The notes below the pieces were generated by a model that was given only the letters and a program-made list of their open reading frames with translations, made no database searches and was not told the origin of the DNA. Made by a program: the position numbers and the translations under genes. Positions 1 through 13,400 of a DNA stretch of 64,000 nt are shown in pieces. This DNA is from Neospora caninum Liverpool (lineage: Eukaryota > Apicomplexa > Conoidasida > Eucoccidiorida > Sarcocystidae): assembly GCF_000208865.1 (NCBI RefSeq), contig NC_018390.1:1722790-1786789 (forward strand). Reading direction: 5' to 3'. Position 1 is the stretch's first letter, and every line of letters begins with the position of its first letter.

Positions 1-1284
1 CTCCAGTTTGCCTCTCAGTGGCAGTTGCAGAGTTCGCCGCGTCTTTTGGAGAGAGCGAAGACGACGCGAACGCAGTGCTTTTCGTCTGTCGATTCTGCTG
101 GGCTTGACGCAGAAGCAGCCGAACCACATCTTCCTGGAGTTGCTCGCGCCCTAGGGTTTCTCCTGCATCTCGTTCTCTTCCACACTTGCTCCTTTCTTCG
201 GCTGAACCCGGGCATCCTGAAAGGTTTGTCGGTTCTGGACTTGCGGGCTGAACCTGCGCCAAAGGGTGCATGAAGCTCGCCGCCGCCGTCCGTGGAGAAG
301 ACGCAGAGAGAGAGTAAGGAAAGCTCGAGGAAGAAGGCGGGGCAGGAGGCCCCTGAGGCTGAACGCCGTTGCGGCGCTGGTGGACAAAAGGCAGCGCAGG
401 CGAGGAAGAGGGCGAGAGAGGAGCGCCCGGCGGCGAGGGAGAGAGAGGGAAGGTCGACGGGGCGGAAGGTGGCTGCATGCATAGGGCAGACGCGTCGGAC
501 GAGGGGGAAGAACAGGGAAAGAAAGACGGAGAGGAGGCGGCCGGGAAGAAGGGAGGCGAAGGCGCTGAAGAGTAAGGAGCTCTGGGGGAGAGGCCGATCG
601 CGGGGTTGTGGACAGGAGCAGAAGGGGAAAGAAGATGGAAAGGTGAACCACAGGAAAGAAAAGAAGCTGAGGCCGCGACAGGAGGCAGGAATGCGGACGG
701 CGCAGAGGGAAGTGCAAAGGCAGAAGCACCAGAGGAAGGTGAACGCGGAGAGAGCAAAGGAATTGACGTCCTGTGCGCCACCATCAGATGCTGTTGAAAA
801 TACTGCTGCTCTTGCCGCAACCGCTCCATTCTTCTTCGAGCGTGAACTGCGAGCCGGCGGGCGCCAAAAAACCCAAAATGACGAATGGGAAAATACTCGG
901 CTCTTCTCTTCCCAACTGCCGCATCGGTGAAAGTACACGCCCAACGCAGTTGCTTCTTGTCGAACCAAATCCCCGGGACTCTCGACAAACGCGAAGCGTG
1001 GCGGATCAACACGCGGGAAGGCTGACGAGCAAGCGGAGAGACAGGCAGAAACGACAGGAAACCGCAACGGCAATCGAAAAAGAAGGCAACAAACAGCACG
1101 CAAAAATGGAAAGACGACATGCATCCAGCGACCAAGGAGAAACGGAAACAAAGAGGAAACAGGAAAGAAGGGGAGCACAGAGGAACGAGAACCGCACGCC
1201 ACAAGGGAAAGGCGAGGCGAGTCGACGAGAAAGAAATGCTCAGCACAGAATGCATATCTGTAGCAAATGTATGTACATACATAC

Positions 1285-1321
<37 letters not shown>

Positions 1322-1331
1322 CATACATACA

Positions 1332-1362
<31 letters not shown>

Positions 1363-4300
1363 TTGTAAGCGTTGTTCATAGTGGGCATATGCATTCACCC
1401 TCCGCGCTCATTCGTGCGGACAGAGACACAAACGTAGTCTTCACACGGACGCTGCTCAGATACATGTGGCTTTGCATTTGCGGCAAGCTGGAGATATCCT
1501 GTATGGCTCGAACATGTGTGTATATACACACGAGAGAGATGGAGCGTGGCCGCATACGGGGAAATGCCTCACTGTAGTGTGGAGAGGAAAACAACGAGGT
1601 TGACGTGAGGAGCTTCGTCCGGCTGTGCGGTCGAATCAAAGATACACACCGGACGCTCACCTCTTGAGAGAGGCGCTTGTCTGCTTCTTCATCAAACATG
1701 TCCTCGTCGAGCAGGCCGCCGTCTTCATCTTCTGGCGAGGAAGACGGCGTTTTTCTCCCGACGTCGTCTGCCTCCTCGCCTTCTGCAGGCGCCACTGCGC
1801 CGTCGTTTTCTCCCCCATCGTTTTCGTCTTTCTCTCGCTCGGCGTCCTCTAGCGCTTCGCCCTTCTGCCCAGGCGAAAAGCACTGCCCTCCCTCTTGGTC
1901 TCCACTCGCTGTCGTCTCAGTTGACTCGCACCTTTCCCCGCCCTGGCGAGCAGCTATTTCGCCTTCCTTCTTTGTGCCCGGTGTCTCGCGATTCAGACTC
2001 TGCACGCCCTCACGCATGTCTGCTCTGCCTCCCTGCTGGGTCTTCCCGTTTTCTTCTGTTTCGACTTGTGCGTTCACTTCTCCCAGACACTCCCCCTGTG
2101 AGCCTGTGCCGGCGCGAGCAGCAGTGGAACCGGCCACGCCTGCGTGTCCTCTTGAGTCTCCTCTTTGCTCAAAAGAAGGCAACGAAAGATGCTCGAAATG
2201 GGTGTGGGCCGGAGCAGGAGTTCCGGGTGGCCCAAGACCCTCCGGGGGTTGCTCGAAACGCGTCCTGGCTGCAGGTTCGCCTCCCTCTGTTTCTCGCCTC
2301 GTCGCTGTTTCTGAAAAAGCGACGTCGCATCTTTCTGGTCCTCTCTCTTCTTCCTCCGCCGCGCGGCGACAGCCGTCTCGGCCTCGCCCTGTCTCCGCCT
2401 TCTCGGCGCGCCTTTCGTCCCTCGTAGCTTCCTCGCCGTCTCGCTTCTCGCCCTCCGCGTCGGTCTCCGTACGCTGGCTCGTCGCGTGTCTCTCGCTGCC
2501 TTCGGATGCCGGAGGAACTCGACAGGCGTCAGAGCCTGCGTCGCTCGCAGCCCCCTTTGGCGGCGGAGGGAAAGGCGCACCAGAGACAGCGGAGAGAGCG
2601 GGAGCGCAGGTTGGAGGAGGGAAGGATGGAGAAGGACAGTAAGAATACGAAGACGGATACGGACCGTAGGGCGTCACTGGACAGGCAGAAGACGCCTGAG
2701 GGAACGGGGGAGAAGCTGAGGGACGACAAGGCAGCGCGCAGGCTGCAGGCGAAGAGTGGGCGGGAGAAGCCGGAAACGCCTGGGGAGCCAAAGCCTGCCG
2801 CGTTCCAGGAGCACCTCCAGGAAAGGGGAAGAGAGAGAAGGAAGACAAGGAAGACGGGTACAGCCCCGGCGAAGGGGACATCAACGCCTGAGACAAAAGC
2901 TGTTGCTGAAGTTGCGCCTGTTGCTGTGCATGCGCCGCCGCAAAGCGACTGCTGCGCGGCACGTGGTTAGCCTGTCGCGCCTGGATGGCCAGTCGGCGAG
3001 CCTGGTCGTAGCCGTATTTCCCTGCACACGCGTCGAGTCGCAAGAAGAGAGAGAGCCCCGCTTGGAGTAAAATGCGAAACGCGAGAGACGCAGAGAAGAG
3101 GCCGACCTGCGCAGACGGCAGGCAACGAGGAGGAAGAAGCCAAGATCAGGAGATGCAGGACGAAACAGGAAGTGGAGAAGAGCGAAGCAAAAGGCGAGGA
3201 AAGAGGAGCAAAAGGCCGGAGGAAAGCAGAGAAGTAGTCTCTTACCGACTGGGAAGTACTTTGCCTTTCGTTGTCCTGTCGTATCGTACCAGGTGGCCTT
3301 CCACCGCAGAGAGTGTTTATCGAAGTGGATGCCCGTCGTGTGCGGCACGACACTCGACAGCGGCTGACCCGCACTCGGCCCGCCGACAGCTGCAGCCCCC
3401 TTACCGGCCACGGCGGGACTCTCGGCGGAGGCGAAGGGCGCGGCTGAGAGATCCGCAGGGACGAACAGGCGGGGCGAAGACGAGAGCGCAGGAAAAGGCA
3501 CAAAAGACGAAGACAGCGAAGCAGAAGAGAGCCCCGGAGCAGACAGCGGCGCAGGACACTGAGACGAAGGAAGAAAAGACGGAAGAGAAGAAGGAAGAGA
3601 GGAAGGAAGAGAGGAAGGAAGAGAGGAAGGAAGAGAAGAAGAAGGGATGGGAGAAGAAGGGAGAGAAGTGGGGAGAGAAGGCGCATCCGAGAGAGACGGT
3701 GGAGGAAAGAGAGATGTAGACCGCGGCGGAGACGAAGCTGAGGCGGAAAACGAGGAAGAAGCAGGGGAACTCGATCCAGGATATGGCCGATCTTCGTTTC
3801 CAGATCCAGTCGGGCACGCGAACTGAGAGTTGGGGGGAACGGCCTGTGTTGGTGCGGCTCCTCGACAGCCGGAAGATGACGGAGAGAGGCCGTCCAGCGG
3901 GTGGCCAGGCGAAGGACAGACGACAGGCGAAGTCGTTGCACCAGGCGAGCCTTGAGCAGAAGGGTTAGCACCAGGAGACGCAGAGGACGCGGGGACAGGA
4001 GCCACTGGGTTGGGAGCACAGGAAGCGGCAGGCAAGCGAGAACACCTGGAGAAAGGTGGAGGGAGGAAACAGTCGCCCTTTCCCGGCAGAGGTTGGGAGA
4101 AAGAAGGCAAGGTCGAGACGGGGGGCTCTCGAGAGGCTCCCAGCAAGGCAGATGCTGAGCTTCGCTCCTGCACTGCTAAGAAAGGCGAAGCGAAATATCC
4201 CCTCACCTCCATCTGGGAAACCGGTTTCTCGCCGTTCACCGGGACACCAGGAGAGGCCGCGAGGCCCGCGCCCTCCTGAGAAGCTGAGATGCTGCAGACT

Positions 4301-7300
4301 TCCGTCTCTGACTGACGCGAAGAAGCCGGGCGTGCAGGACGCCCAGACAACGAACTAGCTGCAGGCGACGCATGCACCGACTGAAGCAGTGATGCTTCTC
4401 GCCTCCGGAAGGCGGGAGACGCGCCGACCTGGAGGAGGCTGCCTTCGCCAGGGCACGGAGAGGCAGAGGACGTCGACGAGCCTCCAGACGACAACGTATC
4501 GGGAGCAGAACAAGCGTAGGACAGATGGAGAGAAGGACATTCGCTTGACGCTCTCACCTCTCCTCCCTGTCGCAACTCTGGTGCGCGTTTGTCGTCCTCT
4601 CCCGTCTTTCCCGCCGGTGTACAGTCGCCGTCTCTTTCCTTGCCTTCACGTCGGTCTCCGCCCTCGACGGAGTTCTGCGCTCCAGCCTCTCCCGCGCCGA
4701 GGCGGCAACTGGGAGAGGACGCCCGCAGACGCTTCGGCCTTCTGCCCCGGAGAGTGCAAGACACGCCGGCTGTTTGAGGCGAAGAAGGAGTCGTGGGATC
4801 GTGTTCTGCCGCCGTTTCCGTCTCGCTTCCACCTTGTCTTTTCGTTCGTCCCTCGCCAGGACAGCGAGGCGCACGAGACACGGCCCGGCAGCCTTTTTCG
4901 CCTTGTCGGAGAGAAGGAGGAGCTGAAGAGGACGGCAAGGTATTTCGGGAAAACGGCTGAGGCCCGGAGGCGCCTTCCCACATTTGTGCAGGCTTTTCAC
5001 TCCTCCCTTCCCCGCCAGCTTCTACAAGCTCTTCGCCGTCGACGCCGCGTCCACCGATCCACTGAGAAGCATCAAGGGTAGGACGACTCACGGAGTGCGC
5101 CAGAGACGATGCCTGTGTGTCTCGCGCCGAAGCGTCCCTTTCTTCTTTTTCTGCACACGGCGAAGCGTCACCTCGGTTTTCGCGGATCTCTGCCTCCTTT
5201 TCTCTCTTTCGCCTCCCCGTGGCAAGACGGCGCGTGGCCCATTCGTCTCTGGCCCTTGCGGCTGTCTCCTTTGAGAGGGCCTCGCGCTCCCTTCTGTCTC
5301 GGCTGGCCCCGCAGTCTCCGTCGTCTGGCTGCTGGGTTTTCATGAACGGGAATCGAGATTTCGGAGGCTCAAAGCCCTCAGTAGACGGAGACAGGTGACG
5401 CGGTGTGTCTCCTTTTTCGCGTTTTGCGTCTGCGCCCGTGTGCGTCGAAGGGCCATCTCCCGGGCCCTCCCGCTCGCTCTGCATCCCCTGGAGACTTCGC
5501 CACTCCGGCGCCTCCCCCGCAGGAGCCTGGGCATAGAACGACGAGACGCCTTCTGTCTGGTGGCGAGTTGCGTCTCCTGTCTCTCCGCCGCTACCGCCGT
5601 CTTCGGCCTTATCGCTCCTTTCAGCCACACACGACGCTGCCGAGCGTCGTCCTTCTTCAGCTTTCCTCGTGCCGGCGCACGCACCTCGCTCGAGGCGCGC
5701 CTCTAGATAAGGCACGCCGTCCCCAGGCGATCGTCCCTCGTGTCTCCCCCGCTTCGCGCCCAGGATCGTCTCTGCAAACAGCGCCTTCCGGCAAGCTGCA
5801 TGCGCGCCAGCCTCTCCAGAGCGCTCCGCCTCCGGGACTGCGCTGTGGGGAGCCTTGCCGGCCTGCGATCCGCTGGCTGGCGGCACCGGCCCTGCCGCAC
5901 AGGTTTCGCCTTCAAGCTGCGCGGAAGATGGGGCGTCGACTTTGGGCGGGCGAGCAGAAGGCGAGGGGGGAAGGGCGGGAGAAGCAGGCACCGAGTGGAG
6001 AGGAAACTGCGGGGAAAGTCCAGGCGAGAAGGACTGGAAGGGAGGGAAGGCGAAGCCGTAACGCATGACCCCTGCTGCGACTGGGGGTAGGGAGACGAGC
6101 GTCTGGGGTTCGCCGTGGGGACCAGGAGGAGACGGAAGCGATGCAGCTTCACTTGGGAGTCGAAAGGGCCCTTCTGCATGCGAAGAGGCAGTCGAGTGGC
6201 CGCAGTCGGAAGCGCTCGCGCCGCTGCTCTTCTCGCCGGCGGTTCCGACCTCCGCTGAGCCGGCGAGTGCAGCCTGCGTCGAGTCGCCTGACGACCGCAC
6301 AATGCCTAGGGGACTCTGCAAGTTGTCGAGGAAGCGTGGAAACTCAGACTGTGCTGCAGAGACTGCCACTGTGGGGTGGCGGGGTGGCGGAGCCCCCGAG
6401 AGGGACAGCAGCGGAGACACCGCTCGTTGGGCTTCAACGTTGCCTGGGAAGGCGGTAGGCTGTGGAGACAGCGGACACAGGGTAGCCAGCGACGGGAGCG
6501 TGCCCGAGGAGGGAAGCGAAGGAAAGGACGAAACAGAGAGAGGAAGGGGCGAAGGAGGCGGACCTGTGGGAGGGACGCATGCAGCACCAGCCACTGCTGC
6601 GGCCCGCATCGCTGAGGGAAGAGAAACGTTCACGCGACAGAAAAGAAACAGATGAAGAGACGAATCAGACGAATCGCACTGGGGTACAGAAGGAGACGAA
6701 ACGCAAGGAAACGGAGGAAAAGCGAGCTAGGAAGAAGCGGAGAAGAAACAGGGACACAGCAGCCAACAGCTTGTCTGGCGAGCAGGGAACAGGGTAAGGA
6801 CAGAGGCAGGCGATACTGAGAAGGACAAGGGCAAGCGCAACAGGCGGAGACAGAGAAGGTAAATAATATGAAAGAGACGAAGCTGTCTTTTCAAGTAACG
6901 AAGGAGAGGTAGCGAGGAAGGAAGAATCAAGAGAAGAGGCGGGAGAGCAGCTGGAGGAAGGCGCGCCGAGAGGGCAGGGACAGGGAGGCAGTGCAAGCAC
7001 GGTCCAGGGTCGAGTCCCCAATGAAATGGAGCCGAGGGAAGGCATCGTACCATGTTTGAAGTGAACTGCCAGCCGATACCCTTCGGCAAGGCCAAATATT
7101 TTGACTGGAAAATACTTGGCCACTCGCCTTCCATGCTGAGCCCAGCCAACGGACCACCGCAACTGAGGGAAAGAGCAGAAGAAAGCGAAAGAAAGAAAAC
7201 AGAAAAGGTGTAAGTTCTAATCAGTGACCTCCACATCTCACGCTTTACTTTCAAACATTCCTGGCTTCAGGCGGATTCCACTGACAGATATGCATTTTTC

Positions 7301-9767
7301 TGCCACGCAGAAAAGCATGCCCAGTTTCCTTGACTTACGCGCTTCCACTGTTTGTTTCTTAATCTGCAGCTGCCCGATATGCTCGTATTCTGGGCACCTT
7401 CGATTCCACCAAACTACCGTCCACCCACTTCGTACAATCATATGCATATACACATGTATACATATATGTATATATATATATATATATATGTATAGGAGAG
7501 ATGTGATGAGACAGAGAGCATCGCGTAGAAATCGGGAGTGAAGGAAAAGTCTGTTGGTGCACGTAGACGTGTGGAGAGGAGGCGCTGGCGTGGTGTGTGC
7601 GTTTTGGTCCTACCTGGTGTTTGTCGAAGTAGATCCCAGAGACTTTCGGATAGGTGACGGCTTGGCGAATGAGCTCGTCGACAACGCGGGTCCGTTCGCG
7701 CTTGTACAGGTCTTTCGAGGCTCCACTTCTCAGGAGATCAAGTTGCTCCAACATCAACCGGCCGTCGGCCCCCTCCTGGTCGAGAAACAGGCCAGGGGCG
7801 CTCGCCAGAGGCTCGCCGCCTTGCACCACCAAAGTCGGGTAGTAGCCAGGGAGGACACTTCCTGCGCCGCCTTCGTCCGCGGCGTGCGTGGACTCTCCGG
7901 CTGCTCCGGGAGGGTCGCGCCCCGCTGCGGCCAGGCTTCGGCTACCAGCGTCACCCTCGAGAAACACGGGAGGGTCCAGAGAGAGCGACGGCGCCTCGGT
8001 CGCACCGGGCGTCGCCGGAGACGGCCGGTCGAGACGCGAGAAAGGAGGGGCGCAGGGCGGAGACAGCGGCGGTCGGGCGTGAGGCGCTTGGCTAGCTGGG
8101 GCTGCGAGGGCCGGAAGGTGGAGAGGAAACGCGTTGGAGGACGGATTGAGAGGAGCCCCCGGTTTGGCGTCTGCATGCGCGCTTTCGGCCTGCGGAGGGT
8201 GCGAAGAGGCGGGCGGGACAAAGGGTGAGGAAGCAAAGGGAAGCGGACACTTCGCAGAGACAGGTGCGGAGCCGGACGAAGGGCCAGAAAGAAGCGGAGA
8301 CAATGAGGACGAGGCGAAAGTCGCCGACCCACTCCCGGAGTAGCTTGCAGTCTCGCAGGTTTCACTGGGCGGCGACGGCGCAGGAGGCTGGAAGGCACTG
8401 GCGGGGTGGGAAGGCGGCGAGTCTGTCGGCGAAGAAGGTGGCAAGGCCCCGGCCCTTCGAGCAGCGAAACCTGGAGACAGGCAGGCAAGGGCGGTCGACG
8501 GGCCGGGGAGGGATTCGGCGGGCATCGCGCCGTCTCCCTCTGGGGAAGTCGCTTGGTCGGGCGAGTCGCCCGAAGCGAGAGAATGGAGGAAGGGGGACGA
8601 GAAGGAAGGTTGACAAAGGGGCAAGAGAGCGGGGGAATACGGGGAAGCAGACGGATACAGGTGGCGAGGTGGGAGGCTACTGGAGGCCGAGGGAAGGAGG
8701 TGGATCGGCGCCGACGAGAACGAGAGAGGAGACGGAAGGTCCACATAGGAGCCGTAGGGAGAAGGATCCTGCTGAGGCGTCTGGTCTTCCTGAGCGCGGC
8801 CGGAAGCTGGCCTCGGGTAATGACAGAAGGAAGGGTGAGAAGCGAGACAAGTCGCGGGAAGGTGAGGCTCGAGAGCGTCGATGCTCGGGGAAGAGGCAAG
8901 ATAGCCAGAGGAAGGCACACCGGACGAGAAGCCGCGTTTCGACGGAGACACGATCCCGCCGTGGCGTGCGTGGACAGCGGCTAGGCCACTCGATGCAGAC
9001 TCGAGAGGAGGGTAGTTTGAACACGAAGACGTCGAGGACGGGCGAGGTTCCGATCCCTGCTGGCGGGGAGACAGGCGCGTGTCGCCACCGGAGAGCTGCG
9101 TCCTCCCCGCCCACGCAGGCTTCGCGCCAGTGTCGGGAAGAGACCTGGCGGAGCACGCGAAAAGGCTGTGGGCTGCGGATCGCGAGGGAGAACAAGGGAC
9201 AGCGTTCTCAGCCTCCAAAGAGTACGGTGTGGTCCCTTTCGCCTCAGGTTCGGAAACCTTTTCGCCATCGTGGGGCCCTACCAGGCCATCGCTGCGCTGC
9301 TCGGCGTTACCTCCTCGTTTCCTTTCTCTCTCTGCTTTGCCTTCCCCTCGCGATTCCCGCCCGCACCTTCCACGACCTGCGTCTCGGCTTCCCGCACTCT
9401 CCCAGTTAGCGGCGAAGGAAGGTTGGGCGGCCTTCGGAGAGCGAGCTGACGGTGGACGAGGACAGGCGCCGGCCCAGGAGTCAGTAGCGTGGAGTACAGA
9501 GGGGTCGTCGGGTTCTCCCCCTTTTTCCAGACGCCGTCGCTCCAAAAGACTCTGGCGACCGTCCGAAGCAGCCACGCACGCGTCTAGGCTGTCGTCGAGG
9601 GCTCGGGGGCCTTGCGGCCTTCTTGAATCTCCGCACGACCAGAGCTGCTCCGGCACTCGCCACAGATGCAGGGATCGGCCCCGAACCGCAGAAGGCGAGG
9701 GAGGAGCGGGAAGACCGCAGGAGGAGGGAGACAGAGAAGAACAAGGAGACGACGGAAGTCGTATCAT
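1..9767 (-). CDS. ApiAP2 transcription factor with three AP2 domains (partial, 3' end off window)
   Basis: Exons on the minus strand: 9767-7614, 7162-7051, 6611-3246, 3021-1661, 1021-1 (continues leftward). All junctions are GT-AG and phases agree, giving 2671 codons so far. Three AP2 DNA-binding domains are visible. Domain 1 (about residues 711-755) begins GIYFDKHQ and continues LRWSVGW...AKYFPVKIFGLAEGYRLAV. Domain 2 (1849-1898) has GIHFDKHSLRWKATW, KYFPV and KYGYDQARRLAIQAR. Domain 3 (2347-2396) has PGIWFDKKQLRW, EYFPIRHFGFFGARRLAVHAR. Introns split domains 1 and 2 at different places, while domain 3 lies in one exon. The rest is Ser/Pro/Ala-rich and probably disordered; a Gln-rich helix (MERLRQEQQYFQQH) follows domain 3. 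The start is the first in-frame ATG after a stop at 9849-9851, with purine at -3; an extra 5' exon cannot be excluded. Family knowledge: apicomplexan AP2 proteins are nuclear sequence-specific regulators. Target genes are unknown. Confidence 0.88.
1289..1362. repeat. (TA)n followed by (CATA)n microsatellite, AP2 gene intron 4
   Basis: A run of about 14 TA units passes directly into about 11 tetranucleotide CATA units. It lies inside the 639-bp last in-window intron (1022-1660) of the AP2 transcription factor gene, so length changes would not alter protein. Confidence 0.95.
3591..3638. repeat. 12-bp coding tandem repeat (SLPS units)
   Basis: Four near-perfect 12-bp units of the type GGAAGGAAGAGA (plus strand) lie in exon 3 of the AP2 gene. 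On the coding strand they give repeated Ser-Leu-Pro-Ser units upstream of AP2 domain 2. The unit is a multiple of three, so copy changes keep frame. Confidence 0.85.
7469..7489. repeat. (TA)n microsatellite in AP2 gene intron 1
   Basis: About ten TA units inside the intron (7163-7613) that separates the two halves of AP2 domain 1. Confidence 0.9.
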
Positions 9768-10194
9768 TTCGCTCGCCAGTAGTTGGTCTTCTTTGCTGTT
9801 GCCATTCCTTCTCTTTTCCACGGCTTTTGGGTTCCCTACGAAAGGCCTCTAAGGCCGGGAAGAACCAGGGGAAACGCAAGAGGGGTGGTCGAGATGTGGC
9901 GGGTCTTCCTGCTGTTTCCTGGTGTCAAGAGTCTCTTTCCCGATCTTCCGCCCTCCCCAAGTGCTTTCGGAAACGGACTCTCCTACCGCGTGCTTCAACG
10001 CCGAATGGAGACGCGCTGACTCAACCACCCCTGCCCTCTTCTTTTTTCCCTCCCCCCCTGCGAACGCGCGAAAGAAGCTGACGAGGAAGGAAAGAGAGGA
10101 ACAGTAGTGAGGCTGGGTTCGGTTGGTTCTCTCCTGCCAAAGTGATTCTGTTGACAAGTACTAGGCTGTATACATGCATATGTATATATATACG

Positions 10195-10217
10195 TATATA
10201 TATATATATATATATAT
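10195..10217. repeat. (TA)n microsatellite upstream of AP2 gene
   Basis: About eleven TA units, some 430 bp upstream of the proposed AP2 start codon. Confidence 0.9.
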
Positions 10218-10405
10218 TGTGCATATGAGGTTGCGAGAACTTCAGAGGCGCACCCCTCCTGAGAAAAGGAAGGCCGACAAAGACTGTCTCCGCGACAGGC
10301 CTGTGCTCAAGCGGCCTGGGTGCTCGGGAATTCGATAGACACTGCCAGAGACGTTCACGCTGACAAGAAAGGGGCGGGAGGGAGATCATGTACGTTGACA
10401 GAATA

Positions 10406-10412
10406 TGCATGC
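10406..10412. promoter_or_regulatory. TGCATGC motif upstream of AP2 gene
   Basis: A single TGCATGC lies 639 bp upstream of the AP2 start codon. TGCATGC(A) is a motif repeatedly associated with apicomplexan promoters and bound by some ApiAP2 proteins. A single copy of a 7-mer is weak evidence. Confidence 0.25.
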
Positions 10413-13400
10413 GGCACATGTGCGAGAAACGCCGCGTGTGTTTCAAAACGCGTTCCCTGACCCCCACAACCTGGATATTTCCCGCAGCTTTTGCGTCCGA
10501 GGCTTTCACGAATCGCTTTTTCCAATTGTACCCGACCCTGCCTGGGCTTCCGTGTCTCTCCGATCTCGCTCTGTCCAGTTTTCACAGAAAACTGACGCTT
10601 CACGGGACACTCGCAGAAAAAACGGTGGAGACAGAGACAGAAGTCGAGCAAGGAGCTTTACGGGAGAGTACAGAGACTAGGGAAGGCAGAATACGAAAGT
10701 GAACGTTTCTGCCAAAACAAAAAGTTGGCACGAGGTGTACCCCTTGACATACCTTTAGCGGCGCACACGTGGAGATTTTTGCTTTGTGCATACTGACAAG
10801 GATACCAAAGCGACATCTTCGTTGACGAACTTGGACACACTCTCCCCTTGGTCCGAGACAAAGGCAAGGTGCCGGAAGCTTGCAAAGAAGCAGCACGGGA
10901 AGAGGCAAATTGCGTTCGGTATTCCTGCTGTCCTCCCAATGTTTGGAGACTTCTGCTCCGCTGTGTATGTACGTTCTCCTTCGCGCCCACACATATTACC
11001 TTATTTCTGTGAAGACGTGTCGCCAAAGCTCGGAGTCAGTCACATCCATATACAGAGATACACAGGTTCAGCCCTCCATGTCCAACCAGGGTGGGCGTGG
11101 AACTTCGAGATGCACATCCAGAGACAAGCGCGTCTATGCAGTCGTTGGTGCGTCAGCGCCACAGACCCCCGACGCTATCTCCTGGCAGCAGCAAACGGGA
11201 AGCACAGCGCTCTGGAGGTCTAGAGACAAGGAGGGCCAGATGAACAAACGTGGGAGCGGAATTGAAAAGGGAGGCGCCGAACTCGCAGCAAAATTCGTGC
11301 TTGGTTGACTCGGGAAAGGCGTCTGCCTGACGCGTTGAAGCGCGGCCTGCAGCTGCTTCGAGAAGGGCCAAGTTTATGTGAGAGTTCAGAGAGCTTTTCG
11401 AGTCCTTCGTTCACAGAGCTTGAACCGTTGCATCCAGGAGCATCCCGTTATCTCTTCAAGGATAGGTTTTCACATTTCTCCAAACTTAAATGTAGACTAA
11501 ACAGGGCGTGTGCATGGAACTGCATTTCTAGGTTGGCCCGCCGAAAACCTACCGGAGCTTGACAACAAGGCTATAAGATGGGCAGAAAGCGGCGGTTTTC
11601 TGCGGCGTTGAACGCGCCGCGGCCTTTGCACAGTCGCTCTGCTGTCCAGGCGGAGTCTTCCAACAGATCTAACCTTTGCTCCGTTAATTGGTTTCCCCTC
11701 AGATTCCCTTCACTCATGGATGGCTACACCGCGCGTTTGTCGGATGAAGCCAGTCGGTTGCGAAGACTCCAGTCGCTCTACGGCGGGAAAGTCGATATTT
11801 CTCTTCCCCGCAAAGCAGCCATCTCTCGCGTTCTCTTGCGACCTGAAAACCGGGATGTTCCTCGCAATTCTCACGCTATGGCCCTTTTCCTCCCCTGCTG
11901 AGTTTTTTCACGGTTCCGCAAACACACCGGGCAAAAAGGCATGACTCTCCAGGAACTGTCGAGCGTAAGACATGCTTCACTTTGGGTGTCCGCCCGCGGC
12001 TCGAGCCGCTTTTCCGAGTCCGTTTTCTCTCAAGTGCCACGCAAGGCACTCGCCAAGAGGAGAAGATCGGAGGGAAACGCCTTCTGAAGGTCCGCTGAGG
12101 ACTCGAGTCAAGCGCGCCAGGTTGACTCGTGGACGGCTACACACAGGTGACCTCGGTTCGGACGGAAGATGTGGTGGGCCGAGCGGAGCTGTTTACTGGC
12201 CTATCCAAGCGGCACCTTTCTTCCAGTTTTGCTCTCGAAACGGTTTCCTTTCCAGAAGATCGTCTCGGTCGCTAGAATTCGTGCGGCGAGAGCGCCGCCG
12301 GATCTGAGGCGCGCCGCGGCAGGAAGAGCCGGCGCAGAGGCGGGCAGGACACGCGCCGGCAGGAGACCGCGAGGGAGAGAGAGCGTCGCGTTCTGAGCAG
12401 TCAAACGGTCCTTTCCAGCAGCGGATCGTTCGCAAAATGTCAGAGCGCAGAGACGAAAAAAGACCCAGCCAGATGACGCAAAGAAGAGACGTGCTTCTAG
12501 GAGCACCAAACGATGCACTAACTCATTTCTCTCGCACATCTCGCGGGACCGCCACGCGCTGCGCGCCTCGCACATTCGTCCCTCCCCCCTCGCCCCATCC
12601 CGCGCCATCGCGCTCCTCTCTCTGCCCCGCGTTCAATCTGTGCAAGATCTACGATTCTGGCTGAGTCTCTGTGCGTCTGCTTCCCCACTCCCCGGTCTGC
12701 GATATTTCGGTTTGGGGCCCCGCGCGGCCGGGGCGCGCTGGCGGGGTAGCCGGGGCGGGTCGCGCGAGGCAAACGGCTCGCCGGATATAAAAGAGAGTCG
12801 CCAGAGTAGCCCGCATTTCCACGGAGCGGAAAAGCTTTATAAAACACGAGCTAGATTAGATCTAAACCGTCAGCTGAGCTTTGAGGGCGGCGGGGGTCCA
12901 CAGGCACCGCGCCGGAAACGGCTAGCGCCCTCCCCCCTTTGAAAGACCAGCCGCGTCCCCGTAACGAGGCACAGGTTCTGCCGCTAGGGGCGGCGCCTCT
13001 GCTTGAGAAATCTCCAGATTCTCGCGAAACAAAAGGCAGATCCTTCCACGAAACGATGCAGTAGAAACGCTGGCACGATGTTCGTAGCTCGAGAACAAAA
13101 CAACCAGGGTGTACTGAACGAAAGACAAGGTCGACGGAGGCCTTGTCGCGACTTTTAACGAGACACACACACATCCAGAGACACTCCAACCGCGGGGAAG
13201 AGTGGGAGAGAGGATGTGAGAAGCACAGAGAGAGAGACAACCCGGGGCCGATTTCTTTGTTGGAAAGAAAGCCAATGAATTGCGAGGGTGGGCGGTAGTT
13301 CTAAATAGTTGCGGGCGTCTCCCCTATGAAGAGAAATACGGCTCACCGACCGACGTCGCACCCAGCGACTGACACGATTTCCGGATTCGCCAACGTTAAA

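Noticed and set aside
292..930. Plus-strand Arg/Glu-rich open frame of about 210 codons
   Set aside because: It is the complement of exon 5 of the AP2 gene, which carries a full AP2 domain on the minus strand.
7359..7613. Read-through of AP2 exon 1 past the donor site
   Set aside because: The extension is intron sequence including a TA microsatellite; splicing at 7614 restores the AP2 fold.
10786..11223. Plus-strand open frame of 145 codons upstream of the AP2 gene
   Set aside because: No recognisable features; probably chance or part of a 5' leader.
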